A DNA stretch of 64,000 bases, taken from positions 62,001 to 126,000 of the forward strand of contig CAZLTN010000001.1 of NCBI GenBank assembly GCA_964562455.1, read 5' to 3'. The position numbers and the translations under genes are program-made. How positions within the stretch are numbered: position 1 is the first letter of the stretch; the number at the start of each line of letters is the position of its first letter. This document shows, piece after piece, positions 52,249-60,852 of this stretch. This stretch comes from Ravibacter sp964562455 (GTDB lineage: Bacteria > Bacteroidota > Bacteroidia > Cytophagales > Spirosomataceae). The notes under the pieces are model-generated. The model did no database searches and was not told the origin of the DNA. It worked only from the letters and a program-made list of their open reading frames with translations.

Positions 52249-53607
52249 ATGAATTCCCGAACACTACACGTGCTGATAGCCAGTATAATGGCTGTGTTTA
52301 TCGGCTCCTGCCAAACCGGTCCAGGACTGAAAGTCGCCTACTTCCAGGCAGATGCCACCCCACCCATCGGCAGCCCTGTCGCATACGTCCTCGCCAGGTC
52401 GATTACCGATTCCCTCAGCGCCAGGGGGATTGTATTGACTGGAGCGGGCGCACCGATCGTGATCGCGACGGTCGACTGGATCACGCTTTCCAACGAAGGG
52501 CTGGAGTTTTTTTCCGAAAAGCTCGCAAAGGCAGCCGGCACTACCCCCGATCGCGTTACGATACATGTAATTCACCAGCACGATGCGCCCAGATGCGATT
52601 TTTCTACCGAAAAGCTGATGGAGGAGAACGGGCTGGGCGGTACCCGGCACAACAATGCCTACCTGCGCAGGGTGATAGATGAAACGACCCTGGCGCTTAC
52701 CCGCGCTATGGAAAATCTTCAGCCTGTGTCCCATATCGCAACCGGGAAGGCCGAAGTTGAAAAAGTAGCCTCCAACAGGCGTATACTGGGAGAAGATGGC
52801 AAGGTAAAAATCGTAAGGCCGAGCAGTACGAGGGATAGCGCATCCATTGCAGCTCCGGAAGGGCTGATAGATCCCTGGCTCAAGAGCGTCAGCTTCTGGT
52901 CGGGAGACAAGCCCCTAGTAACCCTGTCCTACTATGCGACCCACCCTCAGAGCTATTATGGCAAAGGGGACGTAACCGCCGAATTTATCGGGATGGCAAG
53001 GAAGGCCAGAGAAACCAAAACCGGTACGCCGCAGGTATTTTTCATAGGTGCGGCGGGAAATGTCGCTGCCGGCAAATACAACGACGGATCGGAGCAGATG
53101 CGGCCCGTTTTGGCAGCCCGCATCGAAAAAGCGATGGAACAGGCATGGAATACCGCAGAGAAACGTGAAACTCCTTCTGAAGTGGTCTGGAAAAACAAAA
53201 TAGTCCAACTGCCTCCTGCCGCTTTTATGAAGGAAGATTCCCTTCTTGATGTACTGAAGGACAGTGTCAGCTTTACAGCCGACGAACGTTTCGGCGCGGC
53301 CAGGAAAATAGCCTGGCTCAGGCATCAGCAAAAAGGCGCCGGCATCAATATAAGCGCATTGCACCTCGGCAAGACCCGGTTGCTGCACCTTCCTTCCGAA
53401 ATTTTTGTCGAGTACCAGTTAAACGCCCAGAAAATGTTCCCGGGTGAAGAAATCTGCACCGCAGGATACGGAGAAGGCGGCCAGGGATATATCGGTACGG
53501 AAATTTCCTATACCGAGGGAGGGTATGAAACCCTGCCCCGGGTTTCGTCGGTAGCCCCGCAATCGGAATCAATACTCCTGTCGGTTATCAGGGAAGTTTT
53601 AAAGTAA
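52249..53607 (+). CDS. Neutral/alkaline ceramidase-fold lipoprotein, copy 2
   Basis: 452 aa from the ATG at 52249, which places the lipobox FIGSC (Cys21) right; ATGs at 52222 and 52177 are less likely. It is a close paralogue of copy 1 over the whole length: both share GPGLxVAYFQAD, VEKVASNRRILGEDGKV and YYATHPQSYYGKGDV. Zinc-ligand regions are HVIHQHD, YATHPQSYYG, PSEIFVEYQ and ISYTEGGYE. In the third one the usual PGE is PSE, but the Glu is kept. Copy 1 plus ThuA 1 and copy 2 plus ThuA 2 look like a duplicated two-gene block. Confidence 0.85.
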   Translation: MNSRTLHVLIASIMAVFIGSCQTGPGLKVAYFQADATPPIGSPVAYVLARSITDSLSARGIVLTGAGAPIVIATVDWITLSNEGLEFFSEKLAKAAGTTPDRVTIHVIHQHDAPRCDFSTEKLMEENGLGGTRHNNAYLRRVIDETTLALTRAMENLQPVSHIATGKAEVEKVASNRRILGEDGKVKIVRPSSTRDSASIAAPEGLIDPWLKSVSFWSGDKPLVTLSYYATHPQSYYGKGDVTAEFIGMARKARETKTGTPQVFFIGAAGNVAAGKYNDGSEQMRPVLAARIEKAMEQAWNTAEKRETPSEVVWKNKIVQLPPAAFMKEDSLLDVLKDSVSFTADERFGAARKIAWLRHQQKGAGINISALHLGKTRLLHLPSEIFVEYQLNAQKMFPGEEICTAGYGEGGQGYIGTEISYTEGGYETLPRVSSVAPQSESILLSVIREVLK

Positions 53608-53642
53608 TTATGAATATCATATTATCCGCTTTCCGCGGGTAC

Positions 53643-53682
53643 CATCACATCATCACATCATCACATCGTCACATCATCACAT
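53643..53682 (+). repeat. Tandem repeat, 5 x 8 bp (CATCACAT)
   Basis: Five head-to-tail copies of CATCACAT, the fourth altered to CGTCACAT, end 9 nt before the ATG of ThuA copy 2. Copy number could vary by slippage and change spacing in the leader. Confidence 0.8.
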
Positions 53683-53691
53683 CACCTGATC

Positions 53692-54468
53692 ATGAAATCC
53701 CATCTTTTAGTTATCCTTTTTCTCATTATCTCGCTTTCCTGCCAGCAAAAGCCGAAAGAAGCCGGGCGCACACCTCATATTGTTTTTCTTATCAGCGAGG
53801 ACCCGCTCAATTACAAAGCCACCTCTACGATTCCGCCATTTGCCAGAGAGCTGTCGGAAGAACGGCAGTACAAGACTTCCGTTCTTCTCGGGGAGGGTGA
53901 TAAGCTTGAAGCACATCACTTTCCCGGGCTGGAAGCGCTCGAAGACGCCGACCTGCTGGTCGTATTCTGCAGGCGGCTTGCCTTAAAGCCGGAACAGATG
54001 CAGGCGATTAAAGGCTATCTCAAAAAAGGCAAGCCGCTCATCGGCCTCCGGACTGCCAATCATGGCTTTTCCGTCAGGGATACCTTAGCCGAAGGATACG
54101 AGGACTGGTGGGGCTTCGTACCGGAAATACTGGGTTGCGAAAACCGCGGGTACGAACCGGAAGAATTGGGTACCGACGTAAAAGTCATTGCCGGGCAGGC
54201 CGGGCACCCTATCCTGAAGGGCATAGATCCCGCCCAGCCGTGGCGGAGCAACGGACAGGTTTACAAAGTCGCCCCGTTAATTGATACTACTTCGACGGTC
54301 CTTTTAACCGGCAGCACGGTAAATGTAACAGAACCGTTTGCCTGGACCCGGAAAACTGCCGACGGCAGCCCGGTATTCTACACTGCGCTCGGCTACCCTG
54401 ATGATTTCAAAAATAAACAGTTTACCACCTTATTGAAAAACGCTATAGAATGGTCGCTCGGTCATTGA
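53692..54468 (+). CDS. ThuA-domain lipoprotein, copy 2
   Basis: 258 aa. Lipobox LSLSC (Cys17), so anchored in a membrane unlike copies 1 and 3. ThuA features as in copy 1: HIVFLISEDPLNY, ADLLVVFCRRLALKPEQMQ, LIGLRTANHGFS and WWGFVPEILG, ending NAIEWSLGH. A tandem octamer repeat precedes it. It belongs to the second ceramidase/ThuA pair and lies 88 nt before the SGNH/hydrolase fusion. Confidence 0.85.
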   Translation: MKSHLLVILFLIISLSCQQKPKEAGRTPHIVFLISEDPLNYKATSTIPPFARELSEERQYKTSVLLGEGDKLEAHHFPGLEALEDADLLVVFCRRLALKPEQMQAIKGYLKKGKPLIGLRTANHGFSVRDTLAEGYEDWWGFVPEILGCENRGYEPEELGTDVKVIAGQAGHPILKGIDPAQPWRSNGQVYKVAPLIDTTSTVLLTGSTVNVTEPFAWTRKTADGSPVFYTALGYPDDFKNKQFTTLLKNAIEWSLGH

Positions 54469-54556
54469 AAAGCCTTCGCGGGATCGGATTGAAATTCACC
54501 TTTATGATATTGACCGACGCTACGCATCTTGCTTTCAAACATTAATTTTTATATTG

Positions 54557-56323
54557 ATGAAATTCTCAAATTATTTAATCAGGTACGTTGTTTTTGCCTG
54601 GCTGCTGATCCTTTGCGTTCCCCTGGCAGCCGCTGCACAGACGGCTGATACTCCTCTCAAAATCGTAGCTTTCGGCAATTCAATTACCGCCGAAAGGAAA
54701 ACCATTCAGCGCGTCTTCGCCCAAAGGCTGCCCGATCTGCTCAGAGAGAAGGGAATTCACGCCGTTGTGATCAATTCGGGAGTCGGAGGCAGTCATTCGG
54801 GCAGGAAGATCGACAATAAGCCCACGGCGCGGACAGCACATGCCCAGGACAGGTTCCAGGCCCAGGTGCTCGACCATAATCCCGACCTGGTCATTATCGG
54901 GTTCGGCGCTAACGACGCCTACATCGATACTAAAAAGGAGGGCGACCCTTCCAGGATCCCGCTCGACAAGTTCCGCAACAACATGAGCTTCATGATCGAA
55001 ACCCTGCAGGCCCGCGGGATCAGGGTGATCCTGATGGCAACAAACGGCTACCGGCCCGGAAACCAGGACTATCTTCACGAGCGCATTCTTCAATACATTG
55101 CCGAAGCCGGAAAAATGGCAAAGCGATACAAAACGGGGTTCGTCAATAACCAGGCTACTTTTGAGCACTTCCATAATACCAGCGGGCAATCGGCTGCGGT
55201 TCTGTTTGAAGATCACCTTCATCCAAACGACGAGGGACACCGCCTGATAGCAGCATCGCTCGCTTCTGAAATAGATAAAGTACTCGGTACGAAGAAGCCT
55301 GAAAAGAAACAGATCCTGGTAACCAAAGACCAGGGCGGCGCTCCGTTTACGGTCAGAAAGCCCCGCGACTGGGACAAATACAGAAACCGGGTAAAAGCTG
55401 AAATGGAATCGGTAATGGGCCCTCTGCCCCACGCCAAACTACCCGCGCCGACTTTTGAGGTAGTCGATTCGCTGGTAACGGACGGCTACAAGCGCCTCAA
55501 TATCCGTATACAGGTAAAACCCGGTGAAACCGTAAGCGCCTACCTGTATCTGCCCGGCTCTGTCAGACCGGGCGAAAAGCTACCCGCCATGCTGGCCCTG
55601 CACGAAACCGATATGCCCGGTAAAAAAAGTGTGGACGGCGAGGGCTCCTATGAAAAATCGCGCCAGACACTGGGCTATGGAAAAGAACTTGCTCTGCGGG
55701 GATATGTGGTGATAGCGCCTGATTATCCCAGCTTCGGAGAAAGCGTCCCTTACGATTTCGCAACTGACGATTATGAGTCAGGTACTATGAAAGGCATTTT
55801 CAACCATATGCGCTGCATCGATCTCCTGGAGCAGCTTGGTATGGTCGACCGCAACCGTATCGGGGCCATCGGTCACTCCCTCGGCGGTCACAATGCCATT
55901 TTCCTTTCCGCCCTCGATACCCGTGTAAAAGTGACTGTCAGCAGTTGCGGCTGGACCTTGCTCGACTACTACGACATCGGCCCTGTGGCTGCCGAAAGAT
56001 ATGGCGGGCGCCTCGGCCCCTTTGCCCAGGACAGGTATATGCCGCTGTGGTCGAAATACGGGTTTGACGGGAGCAGAAAGCCTTTCGAATTTCACGAGCT
56101 GCTGATGGCCATAGCCCCGAGGGCCTTTTTCTCCTCTTCTCCGGTCGGGGACAAAAATTTTGACGTCAACGGAGTAAAAGAGGGTATCTGGCTAGCGCAA
56201 ATGGGATATAATTTCCTGAATGCCGGGGACAAGCTGCAGGTGATTTACCCGGATGCCGATCATAGTTTCCCGAAGGAAGCGCGGGAAGAAGCCTACCGGT
56301 TTATTGATAAGGCGCTCAAGTAA
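54557..56323 (+). CDS. SGNH esterase fused to alpha/beta hydrolase
   Basis: 588 aa from the ATG at 54557 (a TTG lies one codon upstream). Signal peptide ending AAAAQ. First domain (about 30-235): SGNH/GDSL hydrolase with FGNSIT (Ser42), NSGVGGSHSG, GFGANDAY and DHLHPNDEGH (catalytic Asp/His). Second domain (about 255-588): acetyl-xylan-esterase/dienelactone-hydrolase type with GHSLGG (Ser441) and a final DADHSFP (His). Both triads look intact, so the protein should have two esterase sites. The second domain is a paralogue of the stand-alone hydrolase at 57739. A periplasmic role in removing acyl groups from a glycan or lipid is plausible. Confidence 0.88.
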   Translation: MKFSNYLIRYVVFAWLLILCVPLAAAAQTADTPLKIVAFGNSITAERKTIQRVFAQRLPDLLREKGIHAVVINSGVGGSHSGRKIDNKPTARTAHAQDRFQAQVLDHNPDLVIIGFGANDAYIDTKKEGDPSRIPLDKFRNNMSFMIETLQARGIRVILMATNGYRPGNQDYLHERILQYIAEAGKMAKRYKTGFVNNQATFEHFHNTSGQSAAVLFEDHLHPNDEGHRLIAASLASEIDKVLGTKKPEKKQILVTKDQGGAPFTVRKPRDWDKYRNRVKAEMESVMGPLPHAKLPAPTFEVVDSLVTDGYKRLNIRIQVKPGETVSAYLYLPGSVRPGEKLPAMLALHETDMPGKKSVDGEGSYEKSRQTLGYGKELALRGYVVIAPDYPSFGESVPYDFATDDYESGTMKGIFNHMRCIDLLEQLGMVDRNRIGAIGHSLGGHNAIFLSALDTRVKVTVSSCGWTLLDYYDIGPVAAERYGGRLGPFAQDRYMPLWSKYGFDGSRKPFEFHELLMAIAPRAFFSSSPVGDKNFDVNGVKEGIWLAQMGYNFLNAGDKLQVIYPDADHSFPKEAREEAYRFIDKALK

Positions 56324-56354
56324 TTATGAGTTAATGAATTAGGAATTGCAGATA

Positions 56355-57710
56355 ATGAGATTACTATTAATAGCCCTGCTGGTGAATTGCTCCAGCCTGT
56401 TTGTTTTTTCCCGGGATATACAGCTTTCTGTCGGCTACGGCGAGAAGGATATTACACCCGACATAGCTGTCAAAAACTGGGTGACCGGGAAAGAATACCC
56501 TAAAGTGAATGACCCGCTCCTGACAAGGGTGCTCGTAATCAGCGACGGCGCCACCAAAAGTGTCATTGTCAGCCTCGATCTGGTAGATGCAGGCGAATCG
56601 GCCACACATGAGATCCGCAAGGCGGTCGGCGCTGCCCTGGGCACTTCTGAAAATAACATCATAGTTTCGGCAACGCATACACATTCTGCTCCCTGGGCGC
56701 CGGTCTATAAAAAGGGTTACCGCGGTGCGGAAGACGATACCTGGTGGGCAATACGGCACGTGCCCGCGCAAAATGACTATCCTCCATTTAAGAAATGGAT
56801 GCAGAAACTGCTCGACAGCGTAGTGCTCGCAGCCCGCGAGGCAAACAGTAAGCTCCAGCCGGCTACCATCTGGATCGGTAAAGCCGATATTTCAGCTTAC
56901 GCCAACAACCGGAGGCCTGTAAGACCAAAATGGGGAGTAGTTCAGAACAGCATCCCGAAAGGTTATACCTATAAGCATGCAGCCTACAACCCGGATATCA
57001 TCACCGACGGCAGCAACTATGGCCCGATGGACAGGACCATGAGCCTGGTTTCTTTCAGGGATGCCGCCGGGAAAAACATTGTATCCATTTATCATATGTC
57101 GGTGCATTCAGTGTCGATCTATCCCTATTCGGACGAGATCTCCGCCGATTGGCCGGGAGAGGCTACAAAGCAGATCCAGGCGACTCTTGGTGGAAAAGCT
57201 ATTTTTTTACAGGGAACTGCGGGCGACATCAATCCCTGGAAAAGGGGACGCGAGGCAGTCAATGAAATGGGGGCAGGAGTAGCGAAAAGAGCCCGGGGCG
57301 CCTTCGACTTCAGCGTTCAACTCAGTACCGACTCCATTGTCGTGAAACGTGCCAGAGCCGCGTTGCCGCTCGATAAAACAGGAAAGAAAAAGATCGGGGA
57401 AGACCTGGTGATGGCTGAGGTGCAGGCACTTACCATAGGGCCGCTCGCTATCGTCACGCTCCCCGGCGAGCCGCTGACCGATATGGGTATTGCGGTGCGG
57501 AACAGGTCTCCTTTCCCTCATACGCTTGTGCTCGGATATTCTAACGGCAACGGGGTACATTATGTAGCCCCTCCGGGTGAAAAAGCCAAAGGCGGATATG
57601 AAATGGAATCGGGTACTGTCGGAGCCGACGACGCCGGCCTTATCCTGATCGAGGCTGCCGTAAGGCTTTTGAACGAAACCGTCAGGATCCCCGAAACAGG
57701 AAACAAATAA
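56355..57710 (+). CDS. Neutral/alkaline ceramidase-fold protein, copy 3 (divergent)
   Basis: 451 aa from the ATG at 56355. Signal peptide LLLIALLVNCSSLFVFS (a Cys in the middle could be a lipobox but is not well placed). Zinc-ligand regions: VSATHTHSAPW (more like true ceramidases than copies 1 and 2), YHMSVHSVSIYP, PGEPLTDMG and the last AKGGYEME. It is only distantly similar to copies 1 and 2 and may have another substrate. It sits between two hydrolase genes carrying the same esterase domain. Confidence 0.83.
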   Translation: MRLLLIALLVNCSSLFVFSRDIQLSVGYGEKDITPDIAVKNWVTGKEYPKVNDPLLTRVLVISDGATKSVIVSLDLVDAGESATHEIRKAVGAALGTSENNIIVSATHTHSAPWAPVYKKGYRGAEDDTWWAIRHVPAQNDYPPFKKWMQKLLDSVVLAAREANSKLQPATIWIGKADISAYANNRRPVRPKWGVVQNSIPKGYTYKHAAYNPDIITDGSNYGPMDRTMSLVSFRDAAGKNIVSIYHMSVHSVSIYPYSDEISADWPGEATKQIQATLGGKAIFLQGTAGDINPWKRGREAVNEMGAGVAKRARGAFDFSVQLSTDSIVVKRARAALPLDKTGKKKIGEDLVMAEVQALTIGPLAIVTLPGEPLTDMGIAVRNRSPFPHTLVLGYSNGNGVHYVAPPGEKAKGGYEMESGTVGADDAGLILIEAAVRLLNETVRIPETGNK

Positions 57711-57738
57711 ACTCTTTTCCGGCTTATGCCGCAGCCAA

Positions 57739-58839
57739 ATGCACACAGCTTCCAAAATCATACTGTTGTATCTTTACCTGGCCGGATGCTTTCCGGTGAT
57801 GGGGCAGTCGCCTGGTATACTGGAATACAGAACCGCCGAAGGAGTAGTTAAAACCGTTAATAAAAAGGGAGACTGGCCTTTTAAAAGAAAGCAGATCCTT
57901 GCCGGCATACAGGAAGTTACAGGCCCCCTGCCCGATCTGAAAAACCTGCCGGTTCCCGCCGTTACATTTATCGATACCCTGCGGGGAAAGCTTTTCAACA
58001 GGTACACCATACACCTGCAATCCTACCCGGGCGAGATAGTCCCCGCCCTTCTGTACATCCCTAACAATCTTCCCGCAGGTGGCAGGGTACCCGCCATGAT
58101 CGCATTGCATGGTACAGGCGAAAAGGGAAAATTCCTTACCGACAGCTCTGCAGCAGGACCGAACCGGGCCACGGCGACAGAGCTGGCATATCGCGGGTAT
58201 GTCGTGCTCGCCCCTGACTATCCCAGCTTCGGAGAGCTTGCGGGACATGACTTTTCCAAAGACCGGTACGAATCGGGCATGATGCTGGCCACATTTAACA
58301 ATATCCGCTGTCTTGATTATCTGCAATCCCGCCACGACGTAGATTCCCGTAATATCGGCGCTATAGGACATTCCCTGGGCGGGCATACCGCTATGTTCCT
58401 GGGCGCATTCGATCAAAGGGTTAAGATCGTGGTCTCAAGCTGCGGCTGGACGCCCTTTGGCAGCTACAATGCCGGGAAAAGCGTGACCGAACGTTATGGC
58501 GGAAAGCTGGGCCCCTGGGCGCAGGACCGGTACATGCCTTTTGTACGGGAAAAATTCGGATTGGATCCTGCCAAAATGCCTTTTGATTTCGACGAAGTGA
58601 TCGCGGCTATCGCACCACGGTATTTCTTTTCCAACTCTCCTGTAAACGACGGTAATTTTAATGTCGAAGGTGTAAAAAAAGGAGAAGCCAGCGCCCGCCG
58701 CGTATATAAATTACTGGAGGCGGACGACCACCTGGAAGTACATTACCCTGATGCCGGGCATGATTTCCCGCTGGAAGTCAGGGAACTGGCTTACAGGAAA
58801 ATCGACAAAGTTTTGAAAAATACATCTTTATCCCGATGA
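57739..58839 (+). CDS. Alpha/beta hydrolase (acetyl-xylan-esterase/dienelactone-hydrolase type)
   Basis: 366 aa. Signal peptide LYLYLAGCFPVMGQ. Single hydrolase domain with IGHSLGGHTAMF (Ser212), the GYVVLAPDYPSFGE block and a catalytic His in DAGHDFP. The domain is clearly homologous to residues 255-588 of the SGNH fusion: both have SSCGWT, RYGGxLGPxAQDRYMP and IAPRxFFSxSPV. Its stop overlaps the ATG of ThuA copy 3 (ATGA), so the two are coupled. Confidence 0.88.
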   Translation: MHTASKIILLYLYLAGCFPVMGQSPGILEYRTAEGVVKTVNKKGDWPFKRKQILAGIQEVTGPLPDLKNLPVPAVTFIDTLRGKLFNRYTIHLQSYPGEIVPALLYIPNNLPAGGRVPAMIALHGTGEKGKFLTDSSAAGPNRATATELAYRGYVVLAPDYPSFGELAGHDFSKDRYESGMMLATFNNIRCLDYLQSRHDVDSRNIGAIGHSLGGHTAMFLGAFDQRVKIVVSSCGWTPFGSYNAGKSVTERYGGKLGPWAQDRYMPFVREKFGLDPAKMPFDFDEVIAAIAPRYFFSNSPVNDGNFNVEGVKKGEASARRVYKLLEADDHLEVHYPDAGHDFPLEVRELAYRKIDKVLKNTSLSR

Positions 58840-59669
58840 AAAATCTCATATCGATCAATTCTATTTCTCCCGTCCTGGCAATCCTCGCGATCTGCGTTTT
58901 GAACGCCAATCCGCTATTCGGGCAGAGCAAAGCACGGAAACCCAATATCGTTTTCCTGATAAGCGAAGATCCTCTCAACTATGAGGCTCATATCACGATT
59001 CCGCCTTTTGCCGACAGCCTTCAGAAAGCAGGTCTATTCAATACCACGGTTTTAAAGGGATACGGCAAGCATGAAAGCTTCCGGTTCGGAAGCCTGGACG
59101 CCCTGGATAAGGCCGATGTACTCGTCGTATTCTGTCGTCGGGTAGCGCTTCCGTATGCCCAGATGGAAAAAATAAAGTCTTTTATCAAATCAGGAAAGCC
59201 CGTAGTGGGTATCCGGACCGCCAATCATGGATTCTCTGTAAGAGAGAAACTGGCGGTCGAAGGCCACGAAGGCTGGTGGGGTTTTGTTCCCGACATTCTC
59301 GGGCATGAGAACAAAGGATACGAACCTGAACCCCTGGGTACTCTTGTGGAAGTAAAGCAGGAAAACGCCGGGCACCCGATCCTGAAAGGTATATCTCAAA
59401 AGCCCTGGAAAAGCAGCGGATCTACCTACAAGGTAAGCCCGTTGATAGATCCGAAGGCGGAGGTAATCCTGACGGGAAGTACGCCCAACGTGAAAGAGCC
59501 AGCCGCCTGGACCAGGAAAAATGACTATGGCGGTAAAGTTTTTTATACGTCACTGGGGTATCCGAAAGATTTTTCCGAATCTCAGTTCAGACAGCTGATC
59601 GTAAATGCGCTTACCTGGGCAGTACAGACGGACGGCCGTCCGTCTGCCGCCACAGGCGGCCCCCGGTAG
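58836..59669 (+). CDS. ThuA-domain protein, copy 3, with repeat-encoded C-terminus
   Basis: 277 aa. Signal peptide LAILAICVLNANPLFGQ; closest to copy 1 (both have FADSLQKxGLFxTTVLKG and the same WWGFVPDILGHE block). The family end NALTWAV is followed by QTDGRPSAATGGPR, which comes entirely from the palindromic repeat cluster (59625-59733). The repeat has therefore replaced or extended the original C-terminus. The core should be unaffected. It is translationally coupled to the hydrolase upstream. Confidence 0.85.
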   Translation: MKNLISINSISPVLAILAICVLNANPLFGQSKARKPNIVFLISEDPLNYEAHITIPPFADSLQKAGLFNTTVLKGYGKHESFRFGSLDALDKADVLVVFCRRVALPYAQMEKIKSFIKSGKPVVGIRTANHGFSVREKLAVEGHEGWWGFVPDILGHENKGYEPEPLGTLVEVKQENAGHPILKGISQKPWKSSGSTYKVSPLIDPKAEVILTGSTPNVKEPAAWTRKNDYGGKVFYTSLGYPKDFSESQFRQLIVNALTWAVQTDGRPSAATGGPR

Positions 59670-59733
59670 CCACAGACAGATGCCCGTGTCTACGGGCATC
59701 TGTCTGCTGTCGCCCACGGACGACCGTCCGTGG
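59625..59733. repeat. Cluster of four palindromic elements (REP/BIME-like)
   Basis: Four perfect inverted repeats follow one another: a 22-bp palindrome with no loop (59625-59646), a 6-bp stem GCCGCC/GGCGGC (59646-59660), a 15-bp stem with a GTCT loop (59673-59706) and a 9-bp stem CCACGGACG/CGTCCGTGG (59714-59733). All share CGGAC/GTCCG or CAGAC/GTCTG cores. They lie at the end of ThuA copy 3 and in the gap before the kelch gene. They look like a mobile intergenic repeat family, not a CRISPR, since there are no spacers of constant length. Confidence 0.8.
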
Positions 59734-59789
59734 TTACGATATACGACATTTGAAATTGATTAAAAATTAAAAAACCGAAACAAATAAAC

Positions 59790-60812
59790 ATGCTGCAGGC
59801 CGGTATAAAAACTTCGGGAATAACGCTTACTCTTGCCGTTCTGGCGTTTGTGTCGGCGATCCCCGGGATTTCGCAAACCCCTGCCTGGCAGCAGGAAACC
59901 CAGGCGGCCACCTGGCGCGCGCGCGACTCGCAGGCGCAACTTGTTTATCAAAACCAGATGTGGATCCTGGGCGGGTGGTTTAAATCGGATGAAGCCCCGC
60001 CGCGTGATATCTGGCGGTCGCGCAACGGTAAAGACTGGGAACTGGTAAATGAAAACGCTCCCTGGAAACACAGTGATTTCCCAATGGCCGTGGTATTCAA
60101 AGGCAGGATGTGGATGATGGGCGGATGGTATAACGGGCGCTTACCCGGTCATGAAGCCGGCAATGAGCTCTGGTCCTCGGCCGATGGCATCAACTGGCAG
60201 CAGGAAGGAAAGGCCCCCTGGTCGGCCAGGCTCGCCGGTGCGCTGGTAGAGTTCAAAGGGAAACTGTGGCTGTTCGGAGGTACTGAAAACTATTACTTCG
60301 GCGATGGCTCGAGCCTGAAGAATGACATCTGGGTTTCGGAAGACGGCCGGAGCTGGACCCGGGTCGCAGCATCATCGGCCTGGTCGCCGAGAGCCTACCA
60401 CCAGGTTATAGCGCATCAGGGTAAACTGTACCTCATGGGAGGAGGGAACTATACGCCTTCCTATGAAGCGCGCAACGATGTGTGGGTTTCGGAAAACGGA
60501 AAAGACTGGAAACAGCTCACTGAGCGCGCCCCCTGGCATGGACGTATCTGGTTTACTACCGCCGTGTACCGGGGTCATATCTGGATACTGGGCGGATGGT
60601 CCAACAACCCTTCAAAAAACTGGGACGATGCCTGGTATAGCCGCGACGGTGTAAACTGGACAAAATACGCGAACGGGGACACCACCTGGAAAGAACGCCA
60701 CGCCCATGCAACCTTTGTATACCGCGACAAACTCTGGGTAGCAGGCGGGATGACACCGCCGCTCGTGAATGACGTCTGGTCGCTTTCACTACCAAAAAAA
60801 TGGAAACCATAA
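59790..60812 (+). CDS. Secreted kelch-like beta-propeller protein
   Basis: 340 aa. Signal peptide with LTLAVLAFVSAIPGISQ. Six repeats, each with a W-[ILM]-[ML]-GG-W/N-type strand (WILGGW, WMMGGW, LWLFGG, LYLMGG, WILGGW, LWVAGG) alternating with a 'DGxxW' turn (SADGINWQQ, SEDGRSWTR, SENGKDWKQ, SRDGVNWTK), the typical kelch/galactose-oxidase central-domain layout. No catalytic residues can be named. It may bind sugar or protein at the cell surface. Located between the ThuA 3 repeat cluster and the dehydrogenase gene. Confidence 0.8.
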   Translation: MLQAGIKTSGITLTLAVLAFVSAIPGISQTPAWQQETQAATWRARDSQAQLVYQNQMWILGGWFKSDEAPPRDIWRSRNGKDWELVNENAPWKHSDFPMAVVFKGRMWMMGGWYNGRLPGHEAGNELWSSADGINWQQEGKAPWSARLAGALVEFKGKLWLFGGTENYYFGDGSSLKNDIWVSEDGRSWTRVAASSAWSPRAYHQVIAHQGKLYLMGGGNYTPSYEARNDVWVSENGKDWKQLTERAPWHGRIWFTTAVYRGHIWILGGWSNNPSKNWDDAWYSRDGVNWTKYANGDTTWKERHAHATFVYRDKLWVAGGMTPPLVNDVWSLSLPKKWKP

Positions 60813-60852
60813 TTCAAACACTGCAAAGCAAAATTTAATTAACAAATCGGAT

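Noticed and set aside
53643..53682. CATCACAT repeats as a CRISPR or iteron origin
   Set aside because: Units are only 8 bp and contiguous, with no spacers, DnaA boxes or rep gene.
59625..59733. Possible CRISPR array
   Set aside because: Repeats are palindromes of unequal length with no regular spacers, and no cas genes are in the window.
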